From Trueperaceae bacterium (GTDB taxonomy: Bacteria > Deinococcota > Deinococci > Deinococcales > Trueperaceae), in contig SLRS01000200.1 in assembly GCA_007130855.1 (NCBI GenBank), forward strand, positions 1 through 42,899: DNA of 42,899 bases. The letters are read 5' to 3'. How positions within the stretch are numbered: position 1 is the first letter of the stretch; each line of letters opens with the position of its first letter. Below the pieces are notes generated by a model. It did no database searches and was not told the DNA's origin. It saw only the letters and a list, made by a program, of their open reading frames with translations. The translations under genes were made by a program, and so were the position numbers. Positions 32,643 through 40,854 of the stretch are shown here, one piece after another.

Positions 32643-32672
32643 CTTGACAAGGATAGACTCAGGTTTTATCTT
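32643..32672 (+). promoter_or_regulatory. hsp20 promoter overlapping a HAIR-like (HspR) operator
   Basis: TTGACA (32644-32649), a 17-nt spacer and TATCTT (32667-32672) form a good promoter. Over the -35 lies CTTGACA-N7-ACTCAGG (32643-32663), matching 11 of 14 positions of the HAIR element CTTGAGT-N7-ACTCAAG bound by the repressor HspR. HspR control of heat-shock genes is established in Streptomyces and Deinococcus. Position and spacing fit repression of hsp20. Confidence 0.65.
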
Positions 32673-32737
32673 CTGGTTGATGGGGCGAACATGCTTGCCG
32701 TGGTCGCCACTCCAGGAGTGTGATGAGGAGGTCAGTC

Positions 32738-33184
32738 ATGGCTCTGGTTCGCAACGTACGCAACGCACCCAATCGCTGGGCCCTCAGCGAGGACCCCTAC
32801 GGCGTCTTCGATCGCTTGTTCCAGGATCTCGGCGGGAGCGTCGGCAGCCGCGAGGACACGCTCTACCCGATGGACCTGTACGAGACCGACGACGCCTTGA
32901 CCATCGAGCTCGCCGTGCCGGGCGTCGAGTCCGACGATCTCGACATCAGCATCGAGGGGCGCCAGCTCTCCATCCGGGCGAGCATGCCGGCGATCCCCGA
33001 GGATGAGCAGCGGCGCTACTGGATGCAGGGGATCCCGCGCGGGGCCGTCACCCGGACGATCCGGCTGCCCGCCAACGTCGACGTCGACAACGTCAAGGCC
33101 AACGTGCACAACGGCATGCTCCAGATGCGCCTGGCGAAGGCCGCCGAGGCCAAGGTCCGCAAGGTGGAGATCGAGGCGACCTGA
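32738..33184 (+). CDS. Hsp20-family small heat-shock protein
   Basis: A 148-aa cytoplasmic chaperone that holds unfolding proteins. The alpha-crystallin domain spans about residues 40-140: MDLYETDDALTIELAVPGV, DLDISIEGRQLSIRAS, RTIRLPANVDVDNVKANVHN, then NGMLQMRLAKA, the usual NGxLxxxxPK region with Ala replacing Pro. The C-terminus VRKVEIEAT has only a weak IxI-type oligomerisation motif. ATG 32738 has GAGGAGG seven nt upstream; the frame stays open a few codons upstream but without support. It is regulated, by inference, through the HAIR-like operator. A very strong hairpin follows. Confidence 0.93.
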   Translation: MALVRNVRNAPNRWALSEDPYGVFDRLFQDLGGSVGSREDTLYPMDLYETDDALTIELAVPGVESDDLDISIEGRQLSIRASMPAIPEDEQRRYWMQGIPRGAVTRTIRLPANVDVDNVKANVHNGMLQMRLAKAAEAKVRKVEIEAT

Positions 33185-33214
33185 GGGTCCGCAGGGCGCA
33201 CAGCGGTACTCCCT

Positions 33215-33258
33215 TCACGCGCGGGGTCGCGTCGTCTTCGACGCGGCCCCGCGCGTGA
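33215..33258. terminator. 20-bp hairpin between hsp20 and the convergent peptidase gene
   Basis: Arms at 33215-33234 and 33239-33258 pair over 20 positions with one G-U pair and a TCTT loop. It is among the strongest stems in the window. It lacks a T-run in both directions and may be a bidirectional terminator. Confidence 0.65.
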
Positions 33259-33296
33259 GCGGTACGCGCCCGGGTGGCCGCCGCGGCGCGCAGCGC

Positions 33297-34400
33297 TCAG
33301 GGAGCCCAGCGCGGCGGTAGGCCGCCACTGCCGAACAGCTGGCGCGCCATGTCGAAGATCTCGGCCGGCTCCATGCCCTGCCCCAGGTAGCGGTCTCCGC
33401 GCCAGACCTCGACGTGCGGGTGCGGGTCGTCCTGGGTACCGTCGGCCGCCTCGACGGTGCCGGAGTTGCCGGTGAAGCCGATCACCTGGCCCTGAGCGAC
33501 CCGTTCACCGACGACCACCTCGGCCGGGATGCCGGAGAGGTGGGCGTAGCGCGTCGTGAAGCCGCCGGGATGCTCGAGCCAGACCTGCATGCCGCGCAGC
33601 TTGTCGAGCAGGTCGTCGGAGGACGTCATCGAGCTGCGCGAGTCGCGGATCACCTCGTCGTACTCGTCGCGGGTCATCTCCACGTAACCATGATCGGCCC
33701 GGATCACCGTGCCCGAGGCCATCGCCACGATGGCCGTGCCGTACGTGATGGGTGCGCCCGAGACGGCCCGGTCGTAGAAGTCGAAGCCCTCGTGGACGCC
33801 GTTGCGGTAGGCCCGTGGCGCTGCTGGCCAGTGCGCCGCCCGCGAGCTCAGCGTCGAGCCCGGTACGGGCACCACGTAGGCGCTGGGCCAGCCGGCGCGG
33901 ACCGGAATCTCGGTCAACTCGCGCAGTCGCGGATAGAGACCGCTGTTGCGCACCGCGCTGTTCTGGTCGGCGTAGTGCAGCACGCCCTGGCCGGCAGCGT
34001 CGACGGCCGTGGGATCGGCTCCAGCATTCAGCAGCAGCAGCGGTACCTCCGACGTGCGCGCGTGCCGCAGCGCCAGCATCAGCGGGGTGGTTCCGTCGGC
34101 CGCGCGCCAGTCGACGTCGGCGCCGTGGGCGAGCAGGGCCTCGAGCGCGGCCGGGCTCGCGTGCTGGGCCGCGACCATCAGCGCGGTGCGGCCGTTGGCA
34201 TCGACCTGGGACGGGTCGGCGCCGGCTTCGAGGGCGGCGCGAACGCCCTCCACGTCATCGCTCTCGAGCGAGATCAGCAGTGGCGGCACCGCCGGCGCCC
34301 GCGGGGTTCGATCGAAGGGGTTGGCCAGCACCCCGAACTGCCACAAGGCAGTCAGGGCAGCGAGCGCCACGAGCACCACGACGGCGACGAGTCTCAACAT
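33297..34400 (-). CDS. Membrane-anchored ankyrin-repeat protein fused to an M23 metallopeptidase domain
   Basis: A 367-aa protein in three parts. Residues 1-25 are a hydrophobic signal or anchor (LRLVAVVVLVALAALTALW). Residues about 38-145 hold three or more ankyrin repeats (GVRAALEAGADPSQVDANGRT, EALLAHGADVDWRAADGTT, LLLNAGADPTAVDAAG). Residues about 185-350 resemble an M23/LytM endopeptidase: zinc ligands HEGFDFYD (HxxxD) and HPHVEVW (HxH), and the usual core GTAIVAMASGTVIRADHGY and TRYAHLSGIPAEVVVGERVAQGQ. An insertion of about 25 residues lies between the first strands. It probably acts on peptidoglycan or binds cell-wall proteins outside the membrane. The ligands are present, so activity is possible. 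A TAGCCT box lies 6 nt before the ATG. Confidence 0.88.
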   Translation of the reverse strand: MLRLVAVVVLVALAALTALWQFGVLANPFDRTPRAPAVPPLLISLESDDVEGVRAALEAGADPSQVDANGRTALMVAAQHASPAALEALLAHGADVDWRAADGTTPLMLALRHARTSEVPLLLLNAGADPTAVDAAGQGVLHYADQNSAVRNSGLYPRLRELTEIPVRAGWPSAYVVPVPGSTLSSRAAHWPAAPRAYRNGVHEGFDFYDRAVSGAPITYGTAIVAMASGTVIRADHGYVEMTRDEYDEVIRDSRSSMTSSDDLLDKLRGMQVWLEHPGGFTTRYAHLSGIPAEVVVGERVAQGQVIGFTGNSGTVEAADGTQDDPHPHVEVWRGDRYLGQGMEPAEIFDMARQLFGSGGLPPRWAP

Positions 34401-34406
34401 GCCCCC

Positions 34407-34412
34407 AGGCTA
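34407..34412 (-). promoter_or_regulatory. -10 box for the ankyrin-M23 gene (leaderless type)
   Basis: TAGCCT on the minus strand ends exactly 6 nt before ATG 34400; no Shine-Dalgarno is present. Confidence 0.5.
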
Positions 34413-34483
34413 CCGCGCAGGGACGATGAGAACGCCGAGGGATCGGCCGCGCCCGACCCGTGGAGCCCGCCCGCCGCGCCCCG

Positions 34484-34489
34484 TACGAT
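34484..34489 (+). promoter_or_regulatory. -10 box for the MATE gene (leaderless type)
   Basis: TACGAT ends exactly 6 nt before ATG 34496; no Shine-Dalgarno is present. It diverges from the ankyrin-M23 promoter. Confidence 0.5.
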
Positions 34490-34495
34490 GGCGCG

Positions 34496-35836
34496 ATGCT
34501 CGACGCCGTCCGCCGTGAGATCCCCGCCCTGCTACGCATCGCCTTGCCGCTGGCGCTCGCGCAGCTGGCGTTCAACGCGATGGGGCTCGTCGACACGCTG
34601 ATGGTCGGCCGGCTCGGACCCGCCGACCTGGCAGGCATCGCCCTCGGGGCGATGACCTTCTTCTTCGTCACCATCGTCGCGAGCGCGACGCTGTTCGCCG
34701 TGGCGCCCCTCGTCGCCCAGGCGACCGGCGCGGCACGGCCCGGCGACGCAGCCGAGGCGGCCCGCCACGGCGTGGTGCTGGGCATGGCGCTGATGCCGCT
34801 GGTGATGGTGCTGCTGTGGTTCACCGGCCCGCTGCTGGGCGTGCTGGGGCAAGACCCCGACACCACGGCACGTGCGACGGGCTACCTGCGCGCCGTGGTC
34901 TGGGGCGTGCCGGGCTTCATGCTCTTCGTGCCGCTGCGTTCGTTCCTCGAGGGGCGCGGTGAGACACGCCCGGTCATGGTCATCGCGTTCGCTGCGGTGG
35001 GGGTGAACGTGCTGGCGAACAATGCGCTGATGTTCGGCCGCTGGGGCTTCCCCGCGCTCGGGCTCGTCGGCACGGGCTACGCGACCTCGATCGTCTACAC
35101 CCTCATGGCCCTGCTCCTGGCAGCCTTCGTCGGCTGGCACGAGCCCGGTCACCGCGTGCTGCGCTGGGCGCCGGTGCGGCGGGAGCGAATCGCCGAGGTC
35201 GCGCGGCTCGGTTGGCCGATCGCCGTCACCGTCGGCTTCGAGACGGGGCTGTTCGCCGTCACGGCCTTCTTGATGGGGCTGGTGGGACAGACCGAGTTGG
35301 CGGGTCACCAGATCGCCATCCAGAGTGCGTCGTTCACGTTCATGATCCCGCTGGCCGTCGGTGTGGCCACCTCCGCCCGGGTCGGGCACGCGGTGGGTCG
35401 CGGCGACCCGCTCGGCGTCCGCAGCGCCGGGGCCGTCGGCATCGGCCTGGCGGTCGGCTTCATGTGCTTCACCGCGTTCCTGTTCTGGACGGCGCCGCTG
35501 GTGGTGATCGGCTTCTACCTCGACCTGAACGATCCGGCGAATCGGGGCGTGATCGTGTTCGCGACGACCTTCCTGCGCATCGCCGCCCTGTTCCAGTTGG
35601 TCGACGGCCTGCAGGTGGCGGCGATCGGCGCGCTGCGCGGACTGAAGGACACCCGCGTTCCGATGCTCATCACGTTGGTGGCGTATTGGTTGGTGGGCCT
35701 GGGAGCAGGTGTCTGGCTGGCGTTCGGCGCCGGTCTCGAGGGCGCGGGACTGTGGTACGGGCTGGTCGCGGGCCTCGCGGTCGCAGCGCTGTGGCTCACA
35801 CGGCGCTTCGTGAAGCTGGTGCGTCGGGTACGATGA
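34496..35836 (+). CDS. MATE-family multidrug efflux transporter
   Basis: A 446-aa inner-membrane protein with 12 helices in two MatE repeats. The first begins IALPLALAQLAFNAMGLVDTL and MVGRLGPADLAGIALG; the second contains GWPIAVTVGFETGLFAVTAF, MGLVGQTELAGHQIAIQSAS and GVATSARVGHAVGRGD. These are the NorM-type landmarks of cation-coupled export of organic compounds. Length is normal. ATG 34496 was chosen over the upstream in-frame codon because the TACGAT box lies 6 nt before it. A small membrane protein gene follows after 16 nt. Confidence 0.93.
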   Translation: MLDAVRREIPALLRIALPLALAQLAFNAMGLVDTLMVGRLGPADLAGIALGAMTFFFVTIVASATLFAVAPLVAQATGAARPGDAAEAARHGVVLGMALMPLVMVLLWFTGPLLGVLGQDPDTTARATGYLRAVVWGVPGFMLFVPLRSFLEGRGETRPVMVIAFAAVGVNVLANNALMFGRWGFPALGLVGTGYATSIVYTLMALLLAAFVGWHEPGHRVLRWAPVRRERIAEVARLGWPIAVTVGFETGLFAVTAFLMGLVGQTELAGHQIAIQSASFTFMIPLAVGVATSARVGHAVGRGDPLGVRSAGAVGIGLAVGFMCFTAFLFWTAPLVVIGFYLDLNDPANRGVIVFATTFLRIAALFQLVDGLQVAAIGALRGLKDTRVPMLITLVAYWLVGLGAGVWLAFGAGLEGAGLWYGLVAGLAVAALWLTRRFVKLVRRVR

Positions 35837-35852
35837 CGCCCCGGAGGACGAC

Positions 35853-35987
35853 GTGAGCACATTCATCTCGATCTCGATCTACGCGGTGCTGGTCCTGATC
35901 GGCCTGTCGGCCGCCGCGGCCGCGCTCATCATGCTGGGCCGTTGGGTGATCGACCGCACCCACGATCCGGACGCCGAGGCCCACTGA
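35853..35987 (+). CDS. Small single-pass membrane protein (44 aa)
   Basis: A short ORF starting GTG 35853 behind a good GGAGG site at 5 nt. One hydrophobic helix (ISISIYAVLVLIGLSAAAAA, then LIMLGRW) spans the membrane, followed by a short hydrophilic tail (VIDRTHDPDAEAH). It begins 16 nt after the MATE stop and is probably co-transcribed. A TACGAT box at 35829-35834 could also serve it. No family is recognised. It might modulate the transporter, as small membrane proteins do elsewhere, but that is a guess. Confidence 0.6.
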   Translation: MSTFISISIYAVLVLIGLSAAAAALIMLGRWVIDRTHDPDAEAH

Positions 35988-36014
35988 TCGAGCGTACGAG
36001 CACGAATCGTGGGC

Positions 36015-36032
36015 CCGGGCAGGGGTGCCCGG
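36015..36032 (+). terminator. Short hairpin after the small membrane gene
   Basis: CCGGGCA (36015-36021), a GGGG loop and TGCCCGG (36026-36032) form a perfect 7-bp stem, 27 nt after the stop codon. No T-run follows; weak evidence for termination. Confidence 0.35.
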
Positions 36033-36084
36033 CACGCCGTCCCGGCTCCCGCCTGCCCTTCGTGGCGGCCGCTAGGCGAAGCAG

Positions 36085-36591
36085 GTGCTCCGGGATGCGG
36101 ACGTGATCGAGCGCCTGCGGGCCTTGGCCGCCGGACCAGCCCCCGACCCGCGCCAGGCCGCCATCGTGTTGCGCCGGCTGTACCTGACGGTCTTCGCGGC
36201 ACAGCTTCTGGTGGCGCTGCTCGTCGGCGCCGCGCTGATGGCGCTGGCTTCCGGAGCCCGCGCAGCGAGCGACCCGTTCGCCCTCGTGCTGCTGGTGCTG
36301 GCGCTGGGCCAGCTGCCCCTGGGTTGGACGCTCGGGTGTTCGGCGATCCGTGCCGGCGGCCGTCAGGCGGCGCTATCGGGCACCTTCACGGCAGCCGTGC
36401 TGCTGTCCATCCCGGTCTGGTTCGGAGTGCTGCTGCTGGTCTCCGGCCAGCACTTCGGCTACCTCCTGGGTATCGCGGCGGTGGTCGTGATCGCCTCCGC
36501 GCTCGGCCTGCCGATCACGCGGTTGGCGGCGAACGTCGTCGCCACCGTCGACCCCGACCCCGAGCACCGACCGGAGGAGCGTCCCGCATGA
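36085..36591 (+). CDS. Hypothetical four-helix membrane protein
   Basis: A 168-aa protein with four predicted membrane helices: LYLTVFAAQLLVALLVGAAL, DPFALVLLVLALGQLPLGW, TFTAAVLLSIPVWFGVLLLV and YLLGIAAVVVIASALGLPI. A soluble N-terminus of about 30 residues precedes them (VIERLRALAAGPAPDPRQAA) and a short acidic tail follows. No family is recognised. The start is uncertain: GTG 36085 gives the longest reasonable protein, but GTG 36103 is possible and neither has a strong ribosome site. It overlaps the next gene (ATGA), so the two are translated together. Confidence 0.65.
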   Translation: MLRDADVIERLRALAAGPAPDPRQAAIVLRRLYLTVFAAQLLVALLVGAALMALASGARAASDPFALVLLVLALGQLPLGWTLGCSAIRAGGRQAALSGTFTAAVLLSIPVWFGVLLLVSGQHFGYLLGIAAVVVIASALGLPITRLAANVVATVDPDPEHRPEERPA

Positions 36592-38183
36592 GCCTCGACT
36601 TCGCCTGTCCCTATCCGTCGCAACGCATGCCGCTGCTGGCGCGCAACGTGGTCGCCACCTCGCAGCCGCTCGCGGCTCAGGCGGGACTGCGCATGCTGGC
36701 GCGCGGCGGCAACGCGATCGACGCCGCGATCGCCGCGGCGGCAGTCCTCACCGTGGTCGAGCCGACCGGCAACGGCCTCGGTTCCGACGCCTTCGCGCTG
36801 GTGTGGGACGGTCACGCGCTGCACGGCCTCAACGGCTCGGGGCGCAGCCCGCGGGCGCTCACCCCGGAGCACGCCGCGGCCAGCGGCGGCATGGCTATGA
36901 CCGGCTGGGGCAGCGTCACCGTGCCGGGCGCCATCTCGGCCTGGGTGGCGCTCGCCGAGCGCTTCGGCTCGCTGCCGTTCGACACGCTGCTCGCCAGCGC
37001 GATCCACTACGCCGAGGCCGGCTTCCCGGTCTCACCGCTCATCGCCCAGGGTTGGGCCGGCAGCCGTCGCCGCTTCGCCCAGCGGCGCGACTGGATGGCG
37101 GCCTTCGCCCCCGACGGGCGCGTGCCGGCGGCAGGCGAGACCTGGCGCTTCCCCGACCAGGCCCGCTCACTCGCGCGCATCGCCGAGACGCGCGGGGAGG
37201 CGTTCTACCGCGGCGAGCTGGCCGACGCCATGGTGGCGCACGCGCGCCGCGAGGGGGGCCTGCTCGACCACGGCGACCTCGCCGAGCATCGGGCCGATTG
37301 GGTGGAGCCGATCGAGACGGCCTACCGAGGCTTCGCGTTGCACGAGATCCCGCCCAACGGCCAGGGCCTCGCGGCGCTCGTCGCGCTCGGCATCTTGCGC
37401 CACAGGAGCGACCTGCACGATGGCCCGCTCGATTCGCCAGCCTGGCTGCATCTGCAGATCGAGGCGACGAAGCTCGCCTTGGCCGACGCCGAACGGTGGA
37501 TCGCCGACCCCGAGCACATGCGCGAGGTGCGGGTCCACGACCTGCTCGACGACGGCTACCTGGCGTCGCGGGCCGCACTGATCGATCCGCAGCGCGCCGC
37601 CGATCCTGGCCACGGCAGTCCCAGGGCCGGCGGCACGGTCTACCTGACGGCCGCAGACGCCGAGGGACGCATGATCAGCTTCATCCAGTCCAACTACTTT
37701 GGCTTCGGCTCCGGCGTGGTGGTCCCGGGTACCGGAATCTCGCTGCAGAACCGCGGCATGGGTTTCGTGCTCACGCCAGGCCACCCGAACCGGGTCGGGG
37801 GCGGTAAGCGACCGTTCCACACGATCATCCCCGCGTTCCTGACCCAGGCGGGCCGGGCGCGCTGCAGCTTCGGCGTCATGGGCGGCCCGATGCAGGCCCA
37901 GGGGCACCTGCAGATGACCCTGCGGCTGGTCGATCACGGCCAGAACCCTCAGGCGGCCTCGGACGCGCCGCGCTGGCGCGTGGTCGCGGGGCGCCAGGTG
38001 GCGGTCGAAGCAGGCATGCCTGCGGCCACCAAGCAGGCGCTGGCGGAGCTCGGCCACGAGGTGATCGCCACGGCGCCCGAGCAGAGCTTCAGCTTCGGCG
38101 GTGCCCAGCTGATCTGGCGCGGCGACGACGGTTACGTCGCGGGATCGGACCATCGCAAGGACGGCCAGGCGGTAGGGTACTGA
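36588..38183 (+). CDS. Gamma-glutamyltransferase-family protein (YwrD/HpxW-like), cytoplasmic
   Basis: A 531-aa member of the Ntn-hydrolase gamma-glutamyltransferase superfamily. Landmarks: VVATSQPLAAQAGLRMLARG and GNAIDAAIAAAAVLTVVEPT at the start, GSVTVPGAISAWVAL, EIPPNGQGLAALVALGIL, IEATKLALADAERWIADP, then the self-cleavage and nucleophile site at Thr350 in AGGTVYLTAAD, and GGGKRPFHTIIPAF and MGGPMQAQGHLQ near the C-terminus. No signal peptide is present, unlike periplasmic glutathione hydrolases. MGGPMQAQGH suggests the YwrD/oxamate-amidohydrolase-like branch, so glutathione need not be the substrate. ATG 36588 overlaps the upstream stop and has GGAGGAG nearby. Confidence 0.87.
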   Translation: MSLDFACPYPSQRMPLLARNVVATSQPLAAQAGLRMLARGGNAIDAAIAAAAVLTVVEPTGNGLGSDAFALVWDGHALHGLNGSGRSPRALTPEHAAASGGMAMTGWGSVTVPGAISAWVALAERFGSLPFDTLLASAIHYAEAGFPVSPLIAQGWAGSRRRFAQRRDWMAAFAPDGRVPAAGETWRFPDQARSLARIAETRGEAFYRGELADAMVAHARREGGLLDHGDLAEHRADWVEPIETAYRGFALHEIPPNGQGLAALVALGILRHRSDLHDGPLDSPAWLHLQIEATKLALADAERWIADPEHMREVRVHDLLDDGYLASRAALIDPQRAADPGHGSPRAGGTVYLTAADAEGRMISFIQSNYFGFGSGVVVPGTGISLQNRGMGFVLTPGHPNRVGGGKRPFHTIIPAFLTQAGRARCSFGVMGGPMQAQGHLQMTLRLVDHGQNPQAASDAPRWRVVAGRQVAVEAGMPAATKQALAELGHEVIATAPEQSFSFGGAQLIWRGDDGYVAGSDHRKDGQAVGY

Positions 38184-38256
38184 CAGCGCGCGCAAGCGGT
38201 CCGCTCGCGGGCCGCGGGTCCCAGCACGGGCCCACGCGCCGGGAAGGAGGTCGCCC

Positions 38257-38685
38257 ATGGCTACTGCCACGACCGGCGACACCGTCCAAGTCCACTACAC
38301 CGGCCGCCTCGACGATGGCACGGTGTTCGACAGCTCCGAGGGCCGTGATCCGCTGGCGTTCACGGTGGGAGCAGGCCAGGTGGTCCCGGGTTTCGAGGAT
38401 GCCGTCACCGGCATGCAGGTCGGTGACAGCAAGACGGTACGACTCGGACCGGCCGATGCCTACGGCGAGCGCCGTGACGAACTGCTGCTCGAGGTCCCCA
38501 ACGAGCAGCTGCCCGACGACCTCGAGCCCGAGATCGGCATGGAGCTCGCGCTGCGCGGCCAGGACGGGCAGGCGATGCCCGTGCGGGTCGCCGCGGTGGG
38601 CGAGGAAGCGATCACGCTCGATGCCAACCATCCGCTGGCCGGCAAAGCCTTGACCTTCGACGTCCAGCTCGTCGACATCGACTGA
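38257..38685 (+). CDS. SlyD-like FKBP-type peptidyl-prolyl isomerase
   Basis: A 142-aa cytoplasmic prolyl isomerase and chaperone. The FKBP halves (VQVHYTGRLDDGTVFDSSEG, GAGQVVPGFEDAVTGMQVGD) flank the insert-in-flap domain (about residues 70-125; GPADAYGERRDELLLEVPNE, then ITLDANHPLAGKALTFDVQL), as in SlyD. The metal-binding His/Cys-rich tail of E. coli SlyD is absent, which is usual outside enterobacteria. A strong GGAAGGAGG site precedes the ATG. A TAGGGT box at 38173-38178, at the end of the preceding gene, may be its -10. Confidence 0.94.
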   Translation: MATATTGDTVQVHYTGRLDDGTVFDSSEGRDPLAFTVGAGQVVPGFEDAVTGMQVGDSKTVRLGPADAYGERRDELLLEVPNEQLPDDLEPEIGMELALRGQDGQAMPVRVAAVGEEAITLDANHPLAGKALTFDVQLVDID

Positions 38686-38715
38686 TCGGCGTACGCCGAA
38701 CGGCACCAGAACCGA

Positions 38716-38751
38716 CGACCGCCGCGCGGCACCCGTGCCACGCGGCGGTCG
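38716..38751. terminator. Hairpin between convergent slyD-like and mreB genes
   Basis: CGACCGCCGCGCGGCAC (38716-38732) and GTGCCACGCGGCGGTCG (38735-38751) pair at 16 of 17 positions. It lies between two convergent stop codons and is probably a bidirectional terminator. No T-run is present. Confidence 0.55.
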
Positions 38752-38770
38752 TATCGCTGGCGCGCGGCGG

Positions 38771-39781
<1,011 letters not shown>

Positions 39782-39787
39782 GGCGCC

Positions 39788-39793
39788 ACGCTA
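39788..39793 (-). promoter_or_regulatory. -10 box for mreB (leaderless type)
   Basis: TAGCGT on the minus strand ends exactly 6 nt before ATG 39781; no Shine-Dalgarno is present. Confidence 0.5.
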
Positions 39794-40069
39794 CCACTCG
39801 CGCCGACGCGCGAGGCACAGCGCGTCGGTGCAGGTACCATGGCGCGGTGTTCGCACCATGATCACAGCGCCGACGGTGGCAGGGAAGAACCGTGGAGGGG
39901 GCTCCGCCGGGGGGGCAGAGGGACGCGGAGCGCCCTCCAGGTCGTCCTCACGCTATCCGCCTCGCGTGGCCGAGATCTGGTGCTGGAGCACGATTCGGCC
40001 TGGCCCGCGAGCCCCGTTGCAGCGCCCGTCCGGCGCCGCGGCACTTCGCCGCAGCGACGGAGCGTGGGC
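39794..40069 (+). other. Intergenic leader region of the methyltransferase gene
   Basis: TACCAT (39835-39840) is followed 6 nt later by GTG 39847, which opens a 4-codon frame whose TGA overlaps ATG 39858. The 71-codon frame from that ATG ends in a TGA overlapping the methyltransferase ATG. Its third positions are only about 76 percent G/C, below the real genes here, so I do not call it a gene. Confidence 0.4.
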
Positions 40070-40822
40070 ATGAACGGACGCGGGCCGCTCCCCCACGCCC
40101 CCCAGAGGCAGCCCTACAGCGCGCTGGCCGACGTCTACGACGCCATCATGCAGGACGTGCCATACGACGACTGGTGCGACTTCGTGCTGCTCCAGCTGGC
40201 GCTGCGGGGGTGGTCGGGCGAGCGCGTGTTGGACCTCGGCTGCGGCACCGGCCGAGCCGGTTCGCCCTACCGCCGGCGCGGCTTCGAGGTGGTGGGCGTG
40301 GATCCCTCCCCAGCGATGGTACGCGCCGCACGGCGCCGCGATCCCGCGGGCAGCTACCGCCTCGGGGATGCCCGCAGCCTGGCGCTAGGACGCCGCTTCG
40401 ACCTGGTGATCGCCGTCTTCGACGTGCTCAACAACCTGACGGCCGACGGCGAGCTGGCCCTGGCGTGCGAACACGCGGCGCGGCACCTCGAGCCCGGCGG
40501 GGCGTTCGTGTTCGACGTCAACACCAGCGTCGGTCTCAGGGCCCTGTGGGAGGACGACGTGGCCGAGGGCTGGGCCGGCGATGTCTACTACCGCTGGGAG
40601 CACACCTGGAACGGGCAGACGCAGCGTGCGCGGGTGGCGGCGTACTGCCGCAGCCCGGCCGGCGCGTTCGTGGAGCATCACGAGGAGCGTCCCTTCGATC
40701 CGCCCGAGATCGAGGCCGCGCTGCGCGCGGCGGGCTTCGCGAGCGTCGAGCTGATCACGTACCCGCGTGGACGGCCCGCCGCCGACGTCGATCCGCGGGT
40801 GTGGGCGGTGGCGCTTCGCTGA
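40070..40822 (+). CDS. SAM-dependent class I methyltransferase
   Basis: A 250-aa Rossmann-fold methyltransferase of unknown substrate. SAM-binding motif I is VLDLGCGTGRAGSPYRRRGF (about residues 54-73), motif II VVGVDPSPAMVRAA, and the post-I acidic region YRLGDARSLALGRRFDLVIA. NNLTADGELALACEHAARHL then EPGGAFVFDVNT completes the core. The segment WEDDVAEGWAGDVYYRWEHTW and FDPPEIEAALRAAGF resemble small-molecule methyltransferases. ATG 40070 has GGAG seven nt upstream. It stands alone and converges on the dehydrogenase gene. Confidence 0.9.
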   Translation: MNGRGPLPHAPQRQPYSALADVYDAIMQDVPYDDWCDFVLLQLALRGWSGERVLDLGCGTGRAGSPYRRRGFEVVGVDPSPAMVRAARRRDPAGSYRLGDARSLALGRRFDLVIAVFDVLNNLTADGELALACEHAARHLEPGGAFVFDVNTSVGLRALWEDDVAEGWAGDVYYRWEHTWNGQTQRARVAAYCRSPAGAFVEHHEERPFDPPEIEAALRAAGFASVELITYPRGRPAADVDPRVWAVALR

Positions 40823-40824
40823 CG

Positions 40825-40854
40825 ACGGCGCCGGCCGCTACGGCGCCGGCCGCT
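40825..40854. terminator. Tandem 15-bp repeat forming a hairpin between convergent genes
   Basis: ACGGCGCCGGCCGCT occurs twice in tandem (40825-40839, 40840-40854). Because CGGCGCCG is its own complement, the two copies (40826-40833, 40841-40848) can form an 8-bp stem with a 7-nt loop. It fills the gap between two convergent stop codons and may be a bidirectional terminator made by duplication. Confidence 0.5.

Noticed and set aside
39858-40073. 71-codon ORF whose stop overlaps the methyltransferase start
   Set aside because: Third-position GC is only about 76 percent, the sequence is low-complexity Arg/Gly/Ser, and it lacks a ribosome site. The ATGA overlap is probably chance.
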